A program made the position numbers and the translations under genes. This document shows, in pieces, positions 54,072 through 64,000 of a stretch of 64,000 bases of DNA; position 1 is the first letter of the stretch, and every line of letters begins with the position of its first letter. The notes beneath the pieces are model-generated. The model did no database searches. It was not told the origin of the DNA and saw only the letters and a list, made by a program, of their open reading frames with translations. This DNA is from Teichococcus oryzae (GTDB taxonomy: Bacteria; Pseudomonadota; Alphaproteobacteria; Acetobacterales; Acetobacteraceae): positions 1 to 64,000 of the forward strand of contig NZ_VUKA01000003.1 in assembly GCF_008386565.1 (NCBI RefSeq), in the 5' to 3' direction.

Positions 54072-55043
54072 ATGGCCAAGACCTGGAAGGGCGACGCGCC
54101 CGTGCTCTGCCTCGCCCATGGCGCCTATGACCTCGGCGCCGCGCTGCGCGCCCAGGGCTGGAGCGGCCCGGCCAAGGTCTACGGCAGCAAGGCCGAGATG
54201 ATGGCCAACCTTGCCGATGTCGAGGCGCTGGTGATCTCCGGCTTCTGGACCGACGACATCCTCGACCACGCGCCGAATCTGAAGCTGGTGCAGTCGATCA
54301 GCGCCGGCACCGAGCGCTATGGCCTGGAAGCGCTGAAGGCGCGCGGCGTGCATCTGTGCAGCGGCCAGGGCGTCAATGTGAACGCCGTGTCCGACCATGC
54401 CATGGCGCTGCTGCTCAGCCTGACCCGCCGCGTCAACGAGGCGGTGCTGAACCAGCGGAAGCATGAATGGCGCGGCATGATCTCCAATCCCGCCGAGCGC
54501 GAGGCGGAGCTGGAAGGCTCCACCATGGTGATCCTGGGCCTCGGCGGCATCGGCGGGCGCCTGGCGCGGCTGGCCAGGGCGTTCGGCATGCGAGTGATCG
54601 GGCTGAAGCGCAACCGCGCCGGCGCCAATCCGGACGGCATCGAGCTGCGCGGGCCGGAGGAGTTGAAGGCCCTGGCCACCGAGGCCGACGTGCTGGCGCT
54701 GACCTGCCCACTGACGCCGGAAACGCGCGGCATCGTCTCGGCCGAGGTGCTGCGGGCGATGAAGCCTTCCGCCTTGCTGATCAACGTGGCGCGCGGCCCG
54801 GTGGTCGATGAGGCGGCGCTGGCCGAGGCGCTGCGTGCGGGCCAGATCCGGGGCGCCGGGCTCGACACCTTCGTGGAGGAGCCGCTGGACCCCGCCTCCC
54901 CGCTCTGGGACGCGCCGAACACCATTATCACGCCGCATTCGGCGGGCGAGACGCAGTTCTATGAGCGCAACGTCATCCGCCTGCTGATGCAGAACCTGGC
55001 GGCGCTGGAGAATGGCACGAAGCTGGTGAACCAGGTCGTCTGA
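54072..55043 (+). CDS. D-2-hydroxyacid dehydrogenase, NAD(P)-dependent
   Basis: 323 residues. NAD-binding motif GLGGIGGRLARLARAFG (about 157-173). Catalytic triad elements: Arg in INVARGPVVDEAAL, Glu in FVEEPLDPASPLW and His in ITPHSAGETQ. All three are intact, unlike the dehydrogenase at 24.9 kb where the Glu segment is altered. GGGGAGG precedes the ATG. Co-transcribed with the racemase-like gene; it could reduce keto acids produced by DadA (inference). Confidence 0.88.
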   Translation: MAKTWKGDAPVLCLAHGAYDLGAALRAQGWSGPAKVYGSKAEMMANLADVEALVISGFWTDDILDHAPNLKLVQSISAGTERYGLEALKARGVHLCSGQGVNVNAVSDHAMALLLSLTRRVNEAVLNQRKHEWRGMISNPAEREAELEGSTMVILGLGGIGGRLARLARAFGMRVIGLKRNRAGANPDGIELRGPEELKALATEADVLALTCPLTPETRGIVSAEVLRAMKPSALLINVARGPVVDEAALAEALRAGQIRGAGLDTFVEEPLDPASPLWDAPNTIITPHSAGETQFYERNVIRLLMQNLAALENGTKLVNQVV

Positions 55044-55117
55044 GCGGCCGCTTTCCCGGAAAAGATGAACCGGCCGCAATCTTGCGGCCAGCGGGCCGCC
55101 ACCCGATCTGTTGCGGC

Positions 55118-55948
55118 ATGATCGACGCAAAGGCTCTGCTCAACCAGTTCCTCGGTGCCGCGGGGGCGCCCGGCCAGGCACGGCAGCCTCCGCAGGGCCA
55201 GGGTGTCTCGCCCTGGACCCATCCTGGGGCAGCCACGCCCCCCACCCCGCCCGAGTTCTGGAGCGGCGGCAACATGAGCGGACTGGCCGAGGCTGCCCGT
55301 CAGGTGCTGGGCCAGGGCGCCGGTCAGAAGAAGAACAAGGGCGGCATCGGCGGATTGGCCAGCGCCGCGGCGGCGGGCGGGCTGATGTCCGTGCTGATGG
55401 GCAAGAAGGGCAAGAAGCGCGGCGGCGGGATGCTCAGCCATGGCGGCGCGGCGCTGCTCGGGGCGCTGGCGGACCGCGCCTTCCAGAACTGGCAGGCGGG
55501 GCGGCAGCCGGCCTCGGCGCCGGCGGCGACAGCGAGCGACGCCCGGCAGGTGGATGCGCGCTTCCTGCCGGAAGCCCGGCCCGCGGCGGGCGGCGAGCCT
55601 TTCGAGCTGGCGCTGATCCGCGCCATGATCGGCGCCGCGCGCGCCGATGGCCATATCGACGCCGAGGAGCGGCGCCGGATCTTCGCCCAGGTGGAGGAAG
55701 CCGGGCTGGACGCCGAGGCCAAGGCCTTTGTTTTCGACACGCTGGATGCGCCGATCGGCGTCAGCGAGGTGGCGGCGGCCGCCACCACGGCGGAACAGGC
55801 GGCGGAGCTTTACCTCGTGTCCCGCCTGGCGATGGACCCCGATGATCCGGCCGAGCGCGCCTATCTGCAGGCCCTGGCGCACCGGCTGAAGCTGGCGCCG
55901 GATCTGGTGGCTCATCTCGACCGGCAGGCCGACGCCACCGCCGGCTGA
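55118..55948 (+). CDS. DUF533/TerB-like protein
   Basis: 276 residues. The N-terminal segment MIDAKALLNQFLGAAGAPGQ is followed by a low-complexity Pro/Gly linker, a glycine-rich hydrophobic stretch (GGIGGLASAAAAGGLMSVLMGKKGKK and on) that may insert in the membrane, and a TerB-like helical domain (about 165-270). That domain has 'ALIRAMIGAARADGHIDAEERRRIF', whose acidic D-G-H-x-D-x-E-E motif is the metal-site signature. This is the DUF533 (YebE-like) architecture. YebE is part of the envelope-stress Cpx regulon in E. coli; function otherwise unknown. Ends in a convergent terminator. Confidence 0.87.
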   Translation: MIDAKALLNQFLGAAGAPGQARQPPQGQGVSPWTHPGAATPPTPPEFWSGGNMSGLAEAARQVLGQGAGQKKNKGGIGGLASAAAAGGLMSVLMGKKGKKRGGGMLSHGGAALLGALADRAFQNWQAGRQPASAPAATASDARQVDARFLPEARPAAGGEPFELALIRAMIGAARADGHIDAEERRRIFAQVEEAGLDAEAKAFVFDTLDAPIGVSEVAAAATTAEQAAELYLVSRLAMDPDDPAERAYLQALAHRLKLAPDLVAHLDRQADATAG

Positions 55949-55951
55949 GGC

Positions 55952-55994
55952 GGCGGGCGCCCGCCAGGGCCGCGCCTGACGGACTTGCAGGCCG

Positions 55995-55998
<4 letters not shown>
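55952..55998. terminator. Hairpins between convergent DUF533 and pdxA2 genes
   Basis: The perfect palindrome GGCGGGC-GCCCGCC (55952-55965) lies right after the DUF533 stop, and CTGACGG-N9-CCGTCAG (55976-55998) overlaps the pdxA2 stop codon. Together they fill the 46-base convergent gap and probably end both transcripts. Confidence 0.5.
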
Positions 55999-57028
<1,030 letters not shown>

Positions 57029-57032
<4 letters not shown>

Positions 57033-58336
57033 GATGGGGCTCCGAGCAGGTGATGCAGCCGCGCCAGGCTGCGCAGGATGGTGGTGTTCCGGCCGAAGGC
57101 GCCCGCCTTGGTCATGACCGGCACCTGCAGCGCGCCAAGGGTGAGGCCCAGCGGCACGCCCGGCTCCACCTCCTCCAGCAGGTGGATGCCATGCACGCCG
57201 AGGCGGCTCAACAGCGCGCAGGCGGTTTCGCCGCCCGTGGCGAAAAGCCCGCCCATCCGGCTGGCGGCGGGGGCCAGCAGCAGGGCCAGCGCCTCGGCCA
57301 GCGCCGCGCCCTGGCGCAGTTCGGCGGCGGGGTCGGCGGCGATCTCCACCAGCGTGTCGCGTCCGGCGGCGATGGCGGCGGCGATCTCCCGCCCCAGCGG
57401 CCGCCAGCGCGGGTCGCCCTCCCCGGCGCGCAGAAGTTCGGCGGGGATGGCGAAGCGCGGCACGCCGGTTCCGGCCAGCGCCGCCGCCGCGGCGCGGGAC
57501 GCCTCGGCCACCGAGCCCACGACCACCAGCACGCCGCCGGGGCGGCGCGGCAAGGCGGGCGGCGGCACACCGGTGGCAGCCGGCAGGGCGGCGGCCAGGG
57601 CGGCCGCGATGCCGCCCGAGCCGACCCAGAGGACGTTCTCCGCCAAAGGCAGGCTGGCCCGGGCCAGATTGTCGAGATCCGCCACCTCCACCGCGTCGCA
57701 CACCAGCGCGTCGAGCCTTTCGGCATGGGCGGCATGCAGCGCGGCGGCCAGGGCCGAAGGCTGTTTCCGCACCCGTTCCAGCGGCAGGAGCCGCGCCTTC
57801 AGCCCCGCCGAGGCCAGCACCACCAACAGGTCGGCGCTGTCATAGCTGTGGTCGCGCGCCCAAAGGGCCGTGCTGTCCAGCCTTACGCCTTCCAGGTGCA
57901 CATGGCCGCCTTCCGTGGTGCGGCCGGTGGCGGGAAAGGCCGGCGCGAGCAGGGCAAGCCGCCCCCGCCCCATCTCCCGCAGCGCGGCCAGGGTGGCGGC
58001 AAGCTCCGCCGCGGGCTGGCCCCGCAAGGTGGAATCAATCTTCTTGATCAGGGCCGGGTGGGCGCGGCCGGACAGGTGCCGGCGCAGCAGCGCGGCATGG
58101 CGGGCGGCGGCGGCTTCGGGCAACAGGCGACGGCTGTCGGCGTCGATGGCCAACACCGGGAAGGCCGCCATCGCGCCATCTCCTGCCGGCGCGGCGTGCC
58201 AGCCGACCGCCGCGCCCAGCCCGCGCCGCGCGAAGGCGATGGCGCAATCCGCCGCCCCCGTCAGGTCATCCGCCAGGATCAGCCATTCGGAGGGGAGAGG
58301 ACCATCAGGCCGGTCCGGTCCGTGCTGCGCTGGCAA
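57029..58336 (-). CDS. Four-carbon acid sugar kinase (DUF1537 family, DtnK/OtnK/DenK-like)
   Basis: 435 residues. The N-terminal substrate domain has WLILADDLTGAADCAIAFAR, the DUF1537 hallmark, and 'LIKKIDSTLRGQPAAEL' with the conserved K-x-D-S-T-x-R-G. The C-terminal nucleotide-binding domain contains 'GGVLVVVGSVAEASRAA', 'FATGGETACALLSRLGV' and 'LPVMTKAGAFG-like VPVMTKAGAFG'. It phosphorylates D-threonate, D-erythronate or similar at C4. The start appears to be TTG at 58336 (GGAACACCC before it); no in-frame ATG exists before the conserved core. Overlaps pdxA2. Confidence 0.88.
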
Positions 58337-58457
58337 GGGTGTTCCGATCCTGGTTCGCGCCGCCGGAGGCCCGGGCCATGCCGGGCCGCCGGAACGGCAG
58401 CATGAAGAACCCGGCGGGTCGCCGCGCCGGGCATGGCTCCGGCTTCCGGGGCCGGGC

Positions 58458-60041
58458 TCAGTTCTGCCCGAGCACCCCGTCCTTGCGGCGCCACAGCTTC
58501 AGGGGGTTCTCGTCCCGCAGCGCCGGCGGCAGCAGCTCGGCCGGGAAGTCCTGATAGGCGACGGGACGCAGGAAGCGCTCGATCGCCAGGCTGCCCACCG
58601 AGGTGGTGCGGCTGTCGGAGGTGGAGGGATAGGGGCCGCCATGCACCATGGCATGGCCGACCTCGACCCCCGTGGGATAGCCATTGACCAGGATGCGGCC
58701 GACCCGGCGCTCCAGCACCGGCACCAGCTTCCGGGCCATCTCCAGATCCTCCGGCTCCATCTGGATGGTGGCGGTGAGCTGGCCTTCCAGCCCTTCCGCC
58801 AGCCGCAGCATGGTGGCCTCGTCCGGGCAGCGGATCACCAGGGAGGAGGAGCCGAACACTTCCTCCAGCAGCGCCTCGTCGGCGGCGAAATGCTCGGCGG
58901 TGGTGGAGAACAGGGCGGCGCGGCCCATATAGGGGCCGCCTTCCCCGGGAAGGCCTTCCGCCACGGTCTGCACCCGGTTGTTGGAGGACAGCTTCGCGAC
59001 CCCCTCCGCATAGGCCTTGTGGATGCCGGGGGTCAGCATGGTCTGCGCCGCCGCGCCTTCCAGCGCCGCCTTGGCGGAGGCCAGGAAGCTGTCCAGCGCT
59101 TCGCCCTCGACGCCCATCACCAGGCCGGGATTGGTGCAGAACTGCCCCGCCCCCATGGTGAGCGAGCCGACAAAGCCCTTGCCGATCGCCTCCGCCCGCT
59201 TGCGCAGCGCGCCGGGCAGCAGGAAGACCGGGTTGATGCTGCTCATCTCGGCATAAACCGGGATCGGTTCGGGGCGGTTCTGCGCGATCTTCATCAGCGC
59301 CGTGCCGCCGGCGCGGGAGCCGGTGAAGCCCACCGCCTTGATGCGGGGATCGGCCACCAGCGCCGAGCCCACCTTGGCGCCGGAGCCGAACAGCATGGAG
59401 AACACGCCTTCCGGCAGGCCGCATTTCTTCACCGCGGCCTGGATGGCGCGGCCCACCAGTTCCGAGGTGCCGGGATGCGCCGAATGCGCCTTGACGATCA
59501 CCGGGCAGCCGGCCGCCAGGGCCGAGGCCGTGTCGCCGCCGCCCACCGAGAAGGCCAGCGGGAAGTTGGAGGCGCCGAACACCACGACGGGGCCCACCGC
59601 CACGTGGCGCTGGCGGATGTCGGAGCGCGGCAGCGGCTTGCGCTCCGGCTGCGCCGGGTCGATGCGGGCGTCCAGATAGCCGCCATCGCGCACCACCTGG
59701 GCGAACATGCGGAACTGGCCCACGGTGCGGCCACGCTCGCCCTCGATGCGGCCGCGCGGCAGGCCGCTTTCGGCACAGGCGCGCTCGATCAGCTCGTCGC
59801 CGATGTCGAGGATGCCCTGGGCGCAGGCTTCCAGAAACGCCGCGCGGTCCTCGGGCCCGGTTTCGCGATAGGTGTCAAAGGCCGCGGCCGCCAGGGCGCA
59901 GGCGCGCTCGACCTCCGCCGCGCCGCCGCCGCCATAGCCCGGCTGCAGGGTTTCGCCGGTGGCGGGATTGATGCCGTGCACGGGCGAATCGCCGCCCCGC
60001 ACCGCGCTGCCGCCGATCAGCATCTCGCCTGTCAGGGTCAT
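58458..60041 (-). CDS. Aldehyde dehydrogenase, alpha-ketoglutarate-semialdehyde-dehydrogenase-like
   Basis: 527 residues, the long (about 525) NADP-type ALDH subgroup that includes 2,5-dioxopentanoate dehydrogenase (KGSADH type III). Catalytic Cys C302 ([10 protein letters not shown]), general base E265 (AEMSSINP) and N159 (GASNFP) are in place. The opening [16 protein letters not shown] and '[11 protein letters not shown]' match this subgroup. It would oxidise an aldehyde acid to a dicarboxylate. A 121-base gap separates it from the DUF1537 kinase, so they are likely one transcript for sugar-acid breakdown. Confidence 0.86.
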   Translation of the reverse strand: MTLTGEMLIGGSAVRGGDSPVHGINPATGETLQPGYGGGGAAEVERACALAAAAFDTYRETGPEDRAAFLEACAQGILDIGDELIERACAESGLPRGRIEGERGRTVGQFRMFAQVVRDGGYLDARIDPAQPERKPLPRSDIRQRHVAVGPVVVFGASNFPLAFSVGGGDTASALAAGCPVIVKAHSAHPGTSELVGRAIQAAVKKCGLPEGVFSMLFGSGAKVGSALVADPRIKAVGFTGSRAGGTALMKIAQNRPEPIPVYAEMSSINPVFLLPGALRKRAEAIGKGFVGSLTMGAGQFCTNPGLVMGVEGEALDSFLASAKAALEGAAAQTMLTPGIHKAYAEGVAKLSSNNRVQTVAEGLPGEGGPYMGRAALFSTTAEHFAADEALLEEVFGSSSLVIRCPDEATMLRLAEGLEGQLTATIQMEPEDLEMARKLVPVLERRVGRILVNGYPTGVEVGHAMVHGGPYPSTSDSRTTSVGSLAIERFLRPVAYQDFPAELLPPALRDENPLKLWRRKDGVLGQN

Positions 60042-60413
60042 CGCCTTGTCTCCTCTTGCCGGCTGGGCGCGGCGCCCGGCCCTTTTGCGGGGAGGTAAGC
60101 GGGGTTTGGCGCCGGGGCGCAACCCCGCATCCTTGAAACATCTGACCATCGTATGAATTTTTTGGCTGAGCCAGCCGACGCACGAGGCTATGAGCACACC
60201 AAATAGCAACTTCCGGCCCGAGCACGCTGTTTCCGTGGGATAATCCAGACTTACCCACAAACACCACATCTAGTTATCCACTGTCATTTTAACGCTATAT
60301 ATTGACCGCCGCGTATTGACCGTTGCGATCCGCTTTAGGCATCTTGCCGGCGCGCCCGGCACCTCGACTCGCCCTGCGCGCCGCATCACCACGAAGCCGG
60401 AGAATCCCGTCCC
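60042..60413. other. 372-bp divergent regulatory region between ALDH and nrdA
   Basis: No gene is supported. The left third (60,120-60,180) is AT-rich and should hold the leftward promoter of the sugar-acid operon. The right half holds the nrdAB control elements described separately (60251-60307). A direct repeat TATTGACCG occurs at 60300-60308 and 60314-60322, its function unclear. The last 90 bases before nrdA show no strong ribosome-binding site other than GGAGAA about 11 bases upstream of the ATG. Confidence 0.5.
60251..60307 (+). promoter_or_regulatory. nrdAB control region: two NrdR-box-like and two DnaA-box-like sites
   Basis: NrdR boxes have consensus ACACWATATATWGTGT. Site 1 at 60261-60276 matches 11 of 16 positions and site 2 at 60292-60307 matches 12 of 16; centres are 31 bp apart, the three-turn spacing usual for paired NrdR boxes. 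TATATT (60298-60303) inside site 2 is a good -10 element. DnaA-box-like 9-mers TTACCCACA (60251-60259) and TTATCCACT (60274-60282) each match TTATNCACA at 8 of 9. E. coli nrdAB is likewise controlled by DnaA and NrdR. Confidence 0.6.
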
Positions 60414-63302
60414 ATGACCACTTTGCCGATGCCCGAGGAGGCCCTGCGCGACCATTCCGGGCGTGACCAGCGTGCCGCGCCGCCGGAGCAGCGGCAGATC
60501 CAGGTCATCCGTCGCGACGGCCGCCCCACCCCGTTCGACGCCGGCAAGATCACCATCGCCCTGACCAAGGCATTCCTGGCGGTGGAAGGCCGTTCCGTCG
60601 CCGCCTCCCAGCGCATCCACGAGATCGCCGATGAGCTGACGCAGCAGGTGGTGGAAGGGCTGACGCGCTTTTCCGGCCCCAGCCTGACGCTGCATATCGA
60701 GGACATCCAGGACCGGGTGGAGCTGGCGCTGATGCGCGGCGGCCATCACAAGGTCGCCCGCGCCTATGTGCTGTACCGCGAGGAGCGCGCGAAGGAGCGC
60801 GCGGCGCACGCCGCCGCCAAGCCGGCCGAGCCGGCGCTGCAGATGCGCGACGCCGACGGCACGCTGCGCCCGCTGGACCGCGCCGCGCTGGCGCGGGTGG
60901 TGCGGGAAGCCTGCGAGGGCCTGGCCGATGTTTCGCCCGAGCCGGTCCTGACGGAAACCGCCCGCAACCTTTACGATGGGATCAGCACCGCCGAGCTGGC
61001 GCAGGCGCCGATCCTGGCCGCCCGCACCCTGATCGAGCAGGAGCCGAACTATTCCGAGGTCAGCGCGCGGCTGCTGCTGGCCGAGCTGCGGCGCGAGGCG
61101 CTGGCACATGTGGAAGGCAGCGCGCCCGCGCATTCCGTGACCCAGGCGGAGATGGCGGAACGCTACCCCGCCTATTTCGCCGCCTTCGTGGCGCGCGGCA
61201 TCGAGGCCGGCATGCTGAACCCGGAGCTGGCGCAGTTCGACCTCGCCCGGCTCGGCGCCGCGCTGAAGCCGGAACGCGACCTCCAGTTCCAGTATCTCGG
61301 CTTCCAGACGCTGTATGACCGCTACCTGCTGCAACAGGACGGCGTGCGCTACGAGATGCCGCAGGCGCTGTTCATGCGTATCGCCATGGGCCTGGCCCTG
61401 CGCGAGATCGACCGCGAGGCGCGGGCGATCGAGTTCTACGAGCTGCTGTCCTCCTTCGATTTCATGTGCTCGACGCCCACGCTGTTCAACAGCGGCACGC
61501 GGCATTCGCAGCTCTCCTCCTGCTTCCTGACCAGCGTGCCGGACGACCTGGAGGGCATCTTTAATGCCATCCGCGACAACGCCATGCTGTCCAAGTTCTC
61601 GGGCGGCATCGGCAACAGCTGGACGCGGGTGCGCGGCCTGGGCGCCCACATCAAGGGCACCAATGGCCAGTCGCAGGGGCTGGTGCCGTTCCTGAAGGTG
61701 GCCAACGACACCGCCATCGCGGTGAACCAGGGCGGCAAGCGCAAGGGTGCGGTCTGCGCCTATCTGGAAAGCTGGCACATCGACATCGAGGAGTTCCTCG
61801 ACCTCCGCAAGAACACGGGCGACGACCGCCGCCGCACGCATGACATGAACACGGCCAACTGGGTGCCGGACCTGTTCATGCAGCGGGTCGAGGCGAATGG
61901 CGACTGGACGCTGTTCTCCCCGGACGAGGTGCCGGACCTGCACGACCTCTATGGCAAGCCCTTCGAGGCCGCCTATCTCCGCTACGAGGCGCTGGCCGCC
62001 GCCGGCGAGATCAAGGTCCACAAGCGGGTGCGCGCCGTGGACCTGTGGCGCCGCATGCTGACCATGCTGTTCGAGACCGGCCATCCCTGGATGACCTTCA
62101 AGGACCCGTGCAACCTGCGCTCGCCGCAGCGCCATGCCGGGGTGGTGCATTCCTCGAACCTGTGCACCGAGATCACGCTGAACACCTCGGATGACGAAGT
62201 GGCGGTATGCAACCTCGGCTCCATCAATCTCGGCCGGCATGTCACCGGGAAGGGCCTCGACCGGGAGCGCCTGCAGCGCACCATCCGCACCGCCATGCGG
62301 ATGCTGGACAACGTCATCGACGTCAATTTCTACACCATCCCGCAGGCGCGGCGCTCCAACCTGAAGCACCGGCCGATCGGCATGGGCCTGATGGGCTTCC
62401 AGGACGCGCTGCACGCGCTGCGCATCCCCTTCGCCTCGGAGGAAGCGGTGCGCTTCGCCGATGAAAGCATGGAAGTGATCTCCTACCACGCCATCGAGGC
62501 GTCGGTGGAGCTGGCGGCGGAGCGCGGCGCCTATGCCTCCTTCCCTGGCTCGCTGTGGAGCCAGGGCGTGCTGCCGGTCGACAGCATCGAATACGTCGCC
62601 GAGGCGCGCGGCAACCTCGACCTCGACCGCTCGCAGACGCTGGACTGGGGCGCGCTGCGCGAACGGGTGAAGACCGTCGGCATGCGCAACTCCAACACCA
62701 TGGCGATTGCGCCCACGGCCACGATCTCCAACATCGTCGGTGCCACGCAGTCGATCGAGCCGACCTTCCGCAACCTCTACGTGAAGGCCAACATGTCGGG
62801 CGACTTCACCGTGGTGAACCCCTACCTGGTGCGCGACCTGAAGGCACGCGGGCTGTGGGACGAGGCCATGGTGAGCGACCTCAAATATTACGACGGCAGC
62901 CTCGGCGCCATCGACCGCGTGCCGGAGGACCTGAAGGCGCTCTACGCCACCGCCTTCGAGATCGAGCCGCAATGGCTGGTCGAGGCTGCGGCGCGGCGGC
63001 AGAAATGGATCGACCAGGCGCAGTCGCTGAACCTGTACCTGGCCAATCCGAATGGCCGCAAGCTGGACGCGATCTACCGTCTGGCCTGGCAGCGCGGGCT
63101 GAAGACCACCTATTACCTGCGCACCCAGAGCGCCACGCATGTGGAGAAGTCCACGCTGAAGAAGTCGGACGGCAAGCTGAACGCGGTGCAGGTGCAGGCC
63201 CCCGCCCCCGTGGCGCAGGCCGTGCCGGTGCCGCCCCCCGCCCCCGCCGCCACGCCGCAATTCTGCTCGATCGACGATCCCGGCTGCGAAGCCTGCCAGT
63301 GA
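60414..63302 (+). CDS. nrdA: Ribonucleoside-diphosphate reductase class I, alpha subunit
   Basis: 962 residues. Two ATP-cone regions precede the catalytic barrel: an extra N-terminal one ([20 protein letters not shown], about 31-120) and a second, degenerate one ([20 protein letters not shown], about 143-235) corresponding to the single E. coli cone. Active-site residues: C370 (SSCFLTS), N582-x-C584-x-E586 (SNLCTEI), C599 (AVCNLGS), tyrosine pair Y900-Y901 (TTYYLRTQ) and the C-terminal CEAC pair. It reduces ribonucleotides to deoxyribonucleotides using the radical from NrdB. An Ala/Pro-rich linker precedes the tail. 26 bases separate it from nrdB. Confidence 0.95.
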   Translation: MTTLPMPEEALRDHSGRDQRAAPPEQRQIQVIRRDGRPTPFDAGKITIALTKAFLAVEGRSVAASQRIHEIADELTQQVVEGLTRFSGPSLTLHIEDIQDRVELALMRGGHHKVARAYVLYREERAKERAAHAAAKPAEPALQMRDADGTLRPLDRAALARVVREACEGLADVSPEPVLTETARNLYDGISTAELAQAPILAARTLIEQEPNYSEVSARLLLAELRREALAHVEGSAPAHSVTQAEMAERYPAYFAAFVARGIEAGMLNPELAQFDLARLGAALKPERDLQFQYLGFQTLYDRYLLQQDGVRYEMPQALFMRIAMGLALREIDREARAIEFYELLSSFDFMCSTPTLFNSGTRHSQLSSCFLTSVPDDLEGIFNAIRDNAMLSKFSGGIGNSWTRVRGLGAHIKGTNGQSQGLVPFLKVANDTAIAVNQGGKRKGAVCAYLESWHIDIEEFLDLRKNTGDDRRRTHDMNTANWVPDLFMQRVEANGDWTLFSPDEVPDLHDLYGKPFEAAYLRYEALAAAGEIKVHKRVRAVDLWRRMLTMLFETGHPWMTFKDPCNLRSPQRHAGVVHSSNLCTEITLNTSDDEVAVCNLGSINLGRHVTGKGLDRERLQRTIRTAMRMLDNVIDVNFYTIPQARRSNLKHRPIGMGLMGFQDALHALRIPFASEEAVRFADESMEVISYHAIEASVELAAERGAYASFPGSLWSQGVLPVDSIEYVAEARGNLDLDRSQTLDWGALRERVKTVGMRNSNTMAIAPTATISNIVGATQSIEPTFRNLYVKANMSGDFTVVNPYLVRDLKARGLWDEAMVSDLKYYDGSLGAIDRVPEDLKALYATAFEIEPQWLVEAAARRQKWIDQAQSLNLYLANPNGRKLDAIYRLAWQRGLKTTYYLRTQSATHVEKSTLKKSDGKLNAVQVQAPAPVAQAVPVPPPAPAATPQFCSIDDPGCEACQ

Positions 63303-63327
63303 AGCACTCGACGTGAAGCACACGACC

Positions 63328-64000
63328 ATGGAGAACACGATGTTGGACTGGAACGAGGGCAAGGCGGCGGATGCCCCGGCGCTGCCGGCCGGTGACGCCA
63401 CCGGCCTCGGGCAGATCGACCATGGCGCCGCGCGCATCTCGGTTGACGACAAGGCGATGATCAATTGCCGCGCCGACGTGAACCAGCTGCTGCCGCTGAA
63501 GTATCGCTGGGCGTGGGAAAAGTACCTGGCGGGCTGCAACAACCACTGGATGCCGACCGAGGTGTCCATGCAGGCCGACATCGCGCTGTGGAAGTCGCGC
63601 GACGGGCTGACGGAGGAGGAGCGCCACGCCGTCAAGCGCAACCTGGGCTTCTTCGCAACCAGCGAATCCCTGGTCGCCAACAACATCGTGCTGGCCGTCT
63701 ACCGCCACCTGACCAATCCCGAATGCCGCCAGTACCTGCTGCGCCAGGCCTTCGAGGAAGCGGTGCATACCCACACCTTCCAGTACATCGTGGAAAGCCT
63801 CGGCCTTGATGAGGGCGAGCTGTTCAACATGTACCGCGAGGTGCCGTCCATCACCGACAAGGCGGAATGGGCGCTGAAATACACGCAGAACCTGTCCGAT
63901 CCCGCTTTCGGCACCGGCACGCCCGAGAAGGACCGCGCCTTCCTGCGCGACCTCATCGCCTTCTATGTCGTGTTTGAGGGGATGTGGTTCTACACCGGCT
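63328..64000 (+). CDS. nrdB: Ribonucleoside-diphosphate reductase beta subunit, class Ic-like (3' end outside window)
   Basis: The frame stays open from the ATG at 63328 (alternative at 63340) to the window edge, giving 224 residues. Metal ligands are E113 ([10 protein letters not shown]), E144, H147 ([10 protein letters not shown]) and E217 ([10 protein letters not shown]). The position of the radical tyrosine (E. coli Y122) is F151, and the first carboxylate ligand is Glu, not Asp (E. coli D84). With Y153 these correspond, each minus 24, to E89, E120, H123, F127, Y129 and E193 of the Chlamydia trachomatis Mn/Fe enzyme. It should therefore use a Mn(IV)/Fe(III) cofactor in place of a tyrosyl radical. 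Confidence 0.93.
   Translation, partial: MENTMLDWNEGKAADAPALPAGDATGLGQIDHGAARISVDDKAMINCRADVNQLLPLKYRWAWEKYLAGCNNHWMPTEVSMQADIALWKSRDGLTEEERHAVKRNLGFFATSESLVANNIVLAVYRHLTNPECRQYLLRQAFEEAVHTHTFQYIVESLGLDEGELFNMYREVPSITDKAEWALKYTQNLSDPAFGTGTPEKDRAFLRDLIAFYVVFEGMWFYTG

Noticed and set aside
60251-60282. Replication origin suggested by two DnaA-box-like sites
   Set aside because: Only two sites, no AT-rich unwinding element cluster, no dnaA/parAB/hemE neighbours; a promoter role at nrdA explains them better.
60270-63686. 1138-codon open frame on the strand opposite nrdA
   Set aside because: It mirrors nrdA codon by codon, has His/Arg/Gln-rich low-complexity product with no family resemblance, and is a by-product of GC-rich third positions.

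Overview
This is a single, gap-free stretch of very GC-rich (about 70%) alphaproteobacterial DNA. Densely packed catabolic operons, ATGA-type overlaps, orphan tripartite-tricarboxylate (Bug) receptors, a DUF1127 gene beside a GcvA-type LysR gene and a DUF3606 stress gene all suggest an Acetobacteraceae-like heterotroph (Roseomonas or a relative). The taxonomy is inferred from gene content and composition only. There is no phage, insertion sequence, CRISPR array or obvious island boundary. One tRNA gene (Gly-GCC) is present.

Layout, left to right. 0-2 kb: start of a minus-strand protein of uncertain family, a cold-shock protein and two small stress-type proteins. 2.2-7.3 kb: an acyl-CoA carboxylase pair (methylcrotonyl-CoA type) and an MFS transporter. 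7.4-12.5 kb: a complete branched-chain amino-acid-type ABC transporter (livHMGF plus binding protein) ending in a strong terminator. 12.5-19 kb: an ABC-F ATPase, an MFS transporter, a LysR/DUF1127 divergent pair with a clear palindromic operator, and an orphan peptide-type binding protein. 19-22.5 kb: catB-catC-Bug with a divergent LysR gene. 22.6-29.3 kb: a GntR-headed operon of three mandelate-racemase-type enolase-superfamily enzymes, a hydroxyacid dehydrogenase and a Bug receptor, divergent from a NIPSNAP gene. 29.4-34.4 kb: ssuC-ssuB-ssuA-metY plus an isopenicillin-N-synthase-like dioxygenase, probably a sulfur-scavenging operon. 34.8-38.2 kb: LysR / azoreductase / DoxX / glutathionyl-hydroquinone reductase, a quinone-defence cluster. 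38.5-39.9 kb: an MHS-type MFS symporter. 40.5-55 kb: a GntR-controlled peptide and D-amino-acid module (M81 peptidase, two M20 hydrolases, Dpp-type ABC transporter, amino-acid binding protein, D-amino-acid dehydrogenase; divergently a racemase and a hydroxyacid dehydrogenase). 55-60 kb: a DUF533 protein and a four-carbon sugar-acid operon (aldehyde dehydrogenase, DUF1537 kinase, PdxA2-type dehydrogenase). 60-64 kb: nrdA and the start of nrdB.

The most notable observation is in the last 700 bases. The ribonucleotide reductase small subunit has Phe in place of the radical Tyr and Glu in place of the first Asp metal ligand. All five visible ligand or radical positions, plus a nearby Tyr, align with a constant offset of 24 to the class Ic (Mn/Fe) enzyme of Chlamydia trachomatis. 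Its promoter carries two NrdR-box-like elements 31 bp apart and two DnaA-box-like 9-mers. Other candidates for under-described biology are the sulfonate operon without SsuD or TauD, the peptide/D-amino-acid regulon with a CTGTATACAG operator, and the triple-enolase operon with a palindromic operator running into the regulator's start codon.
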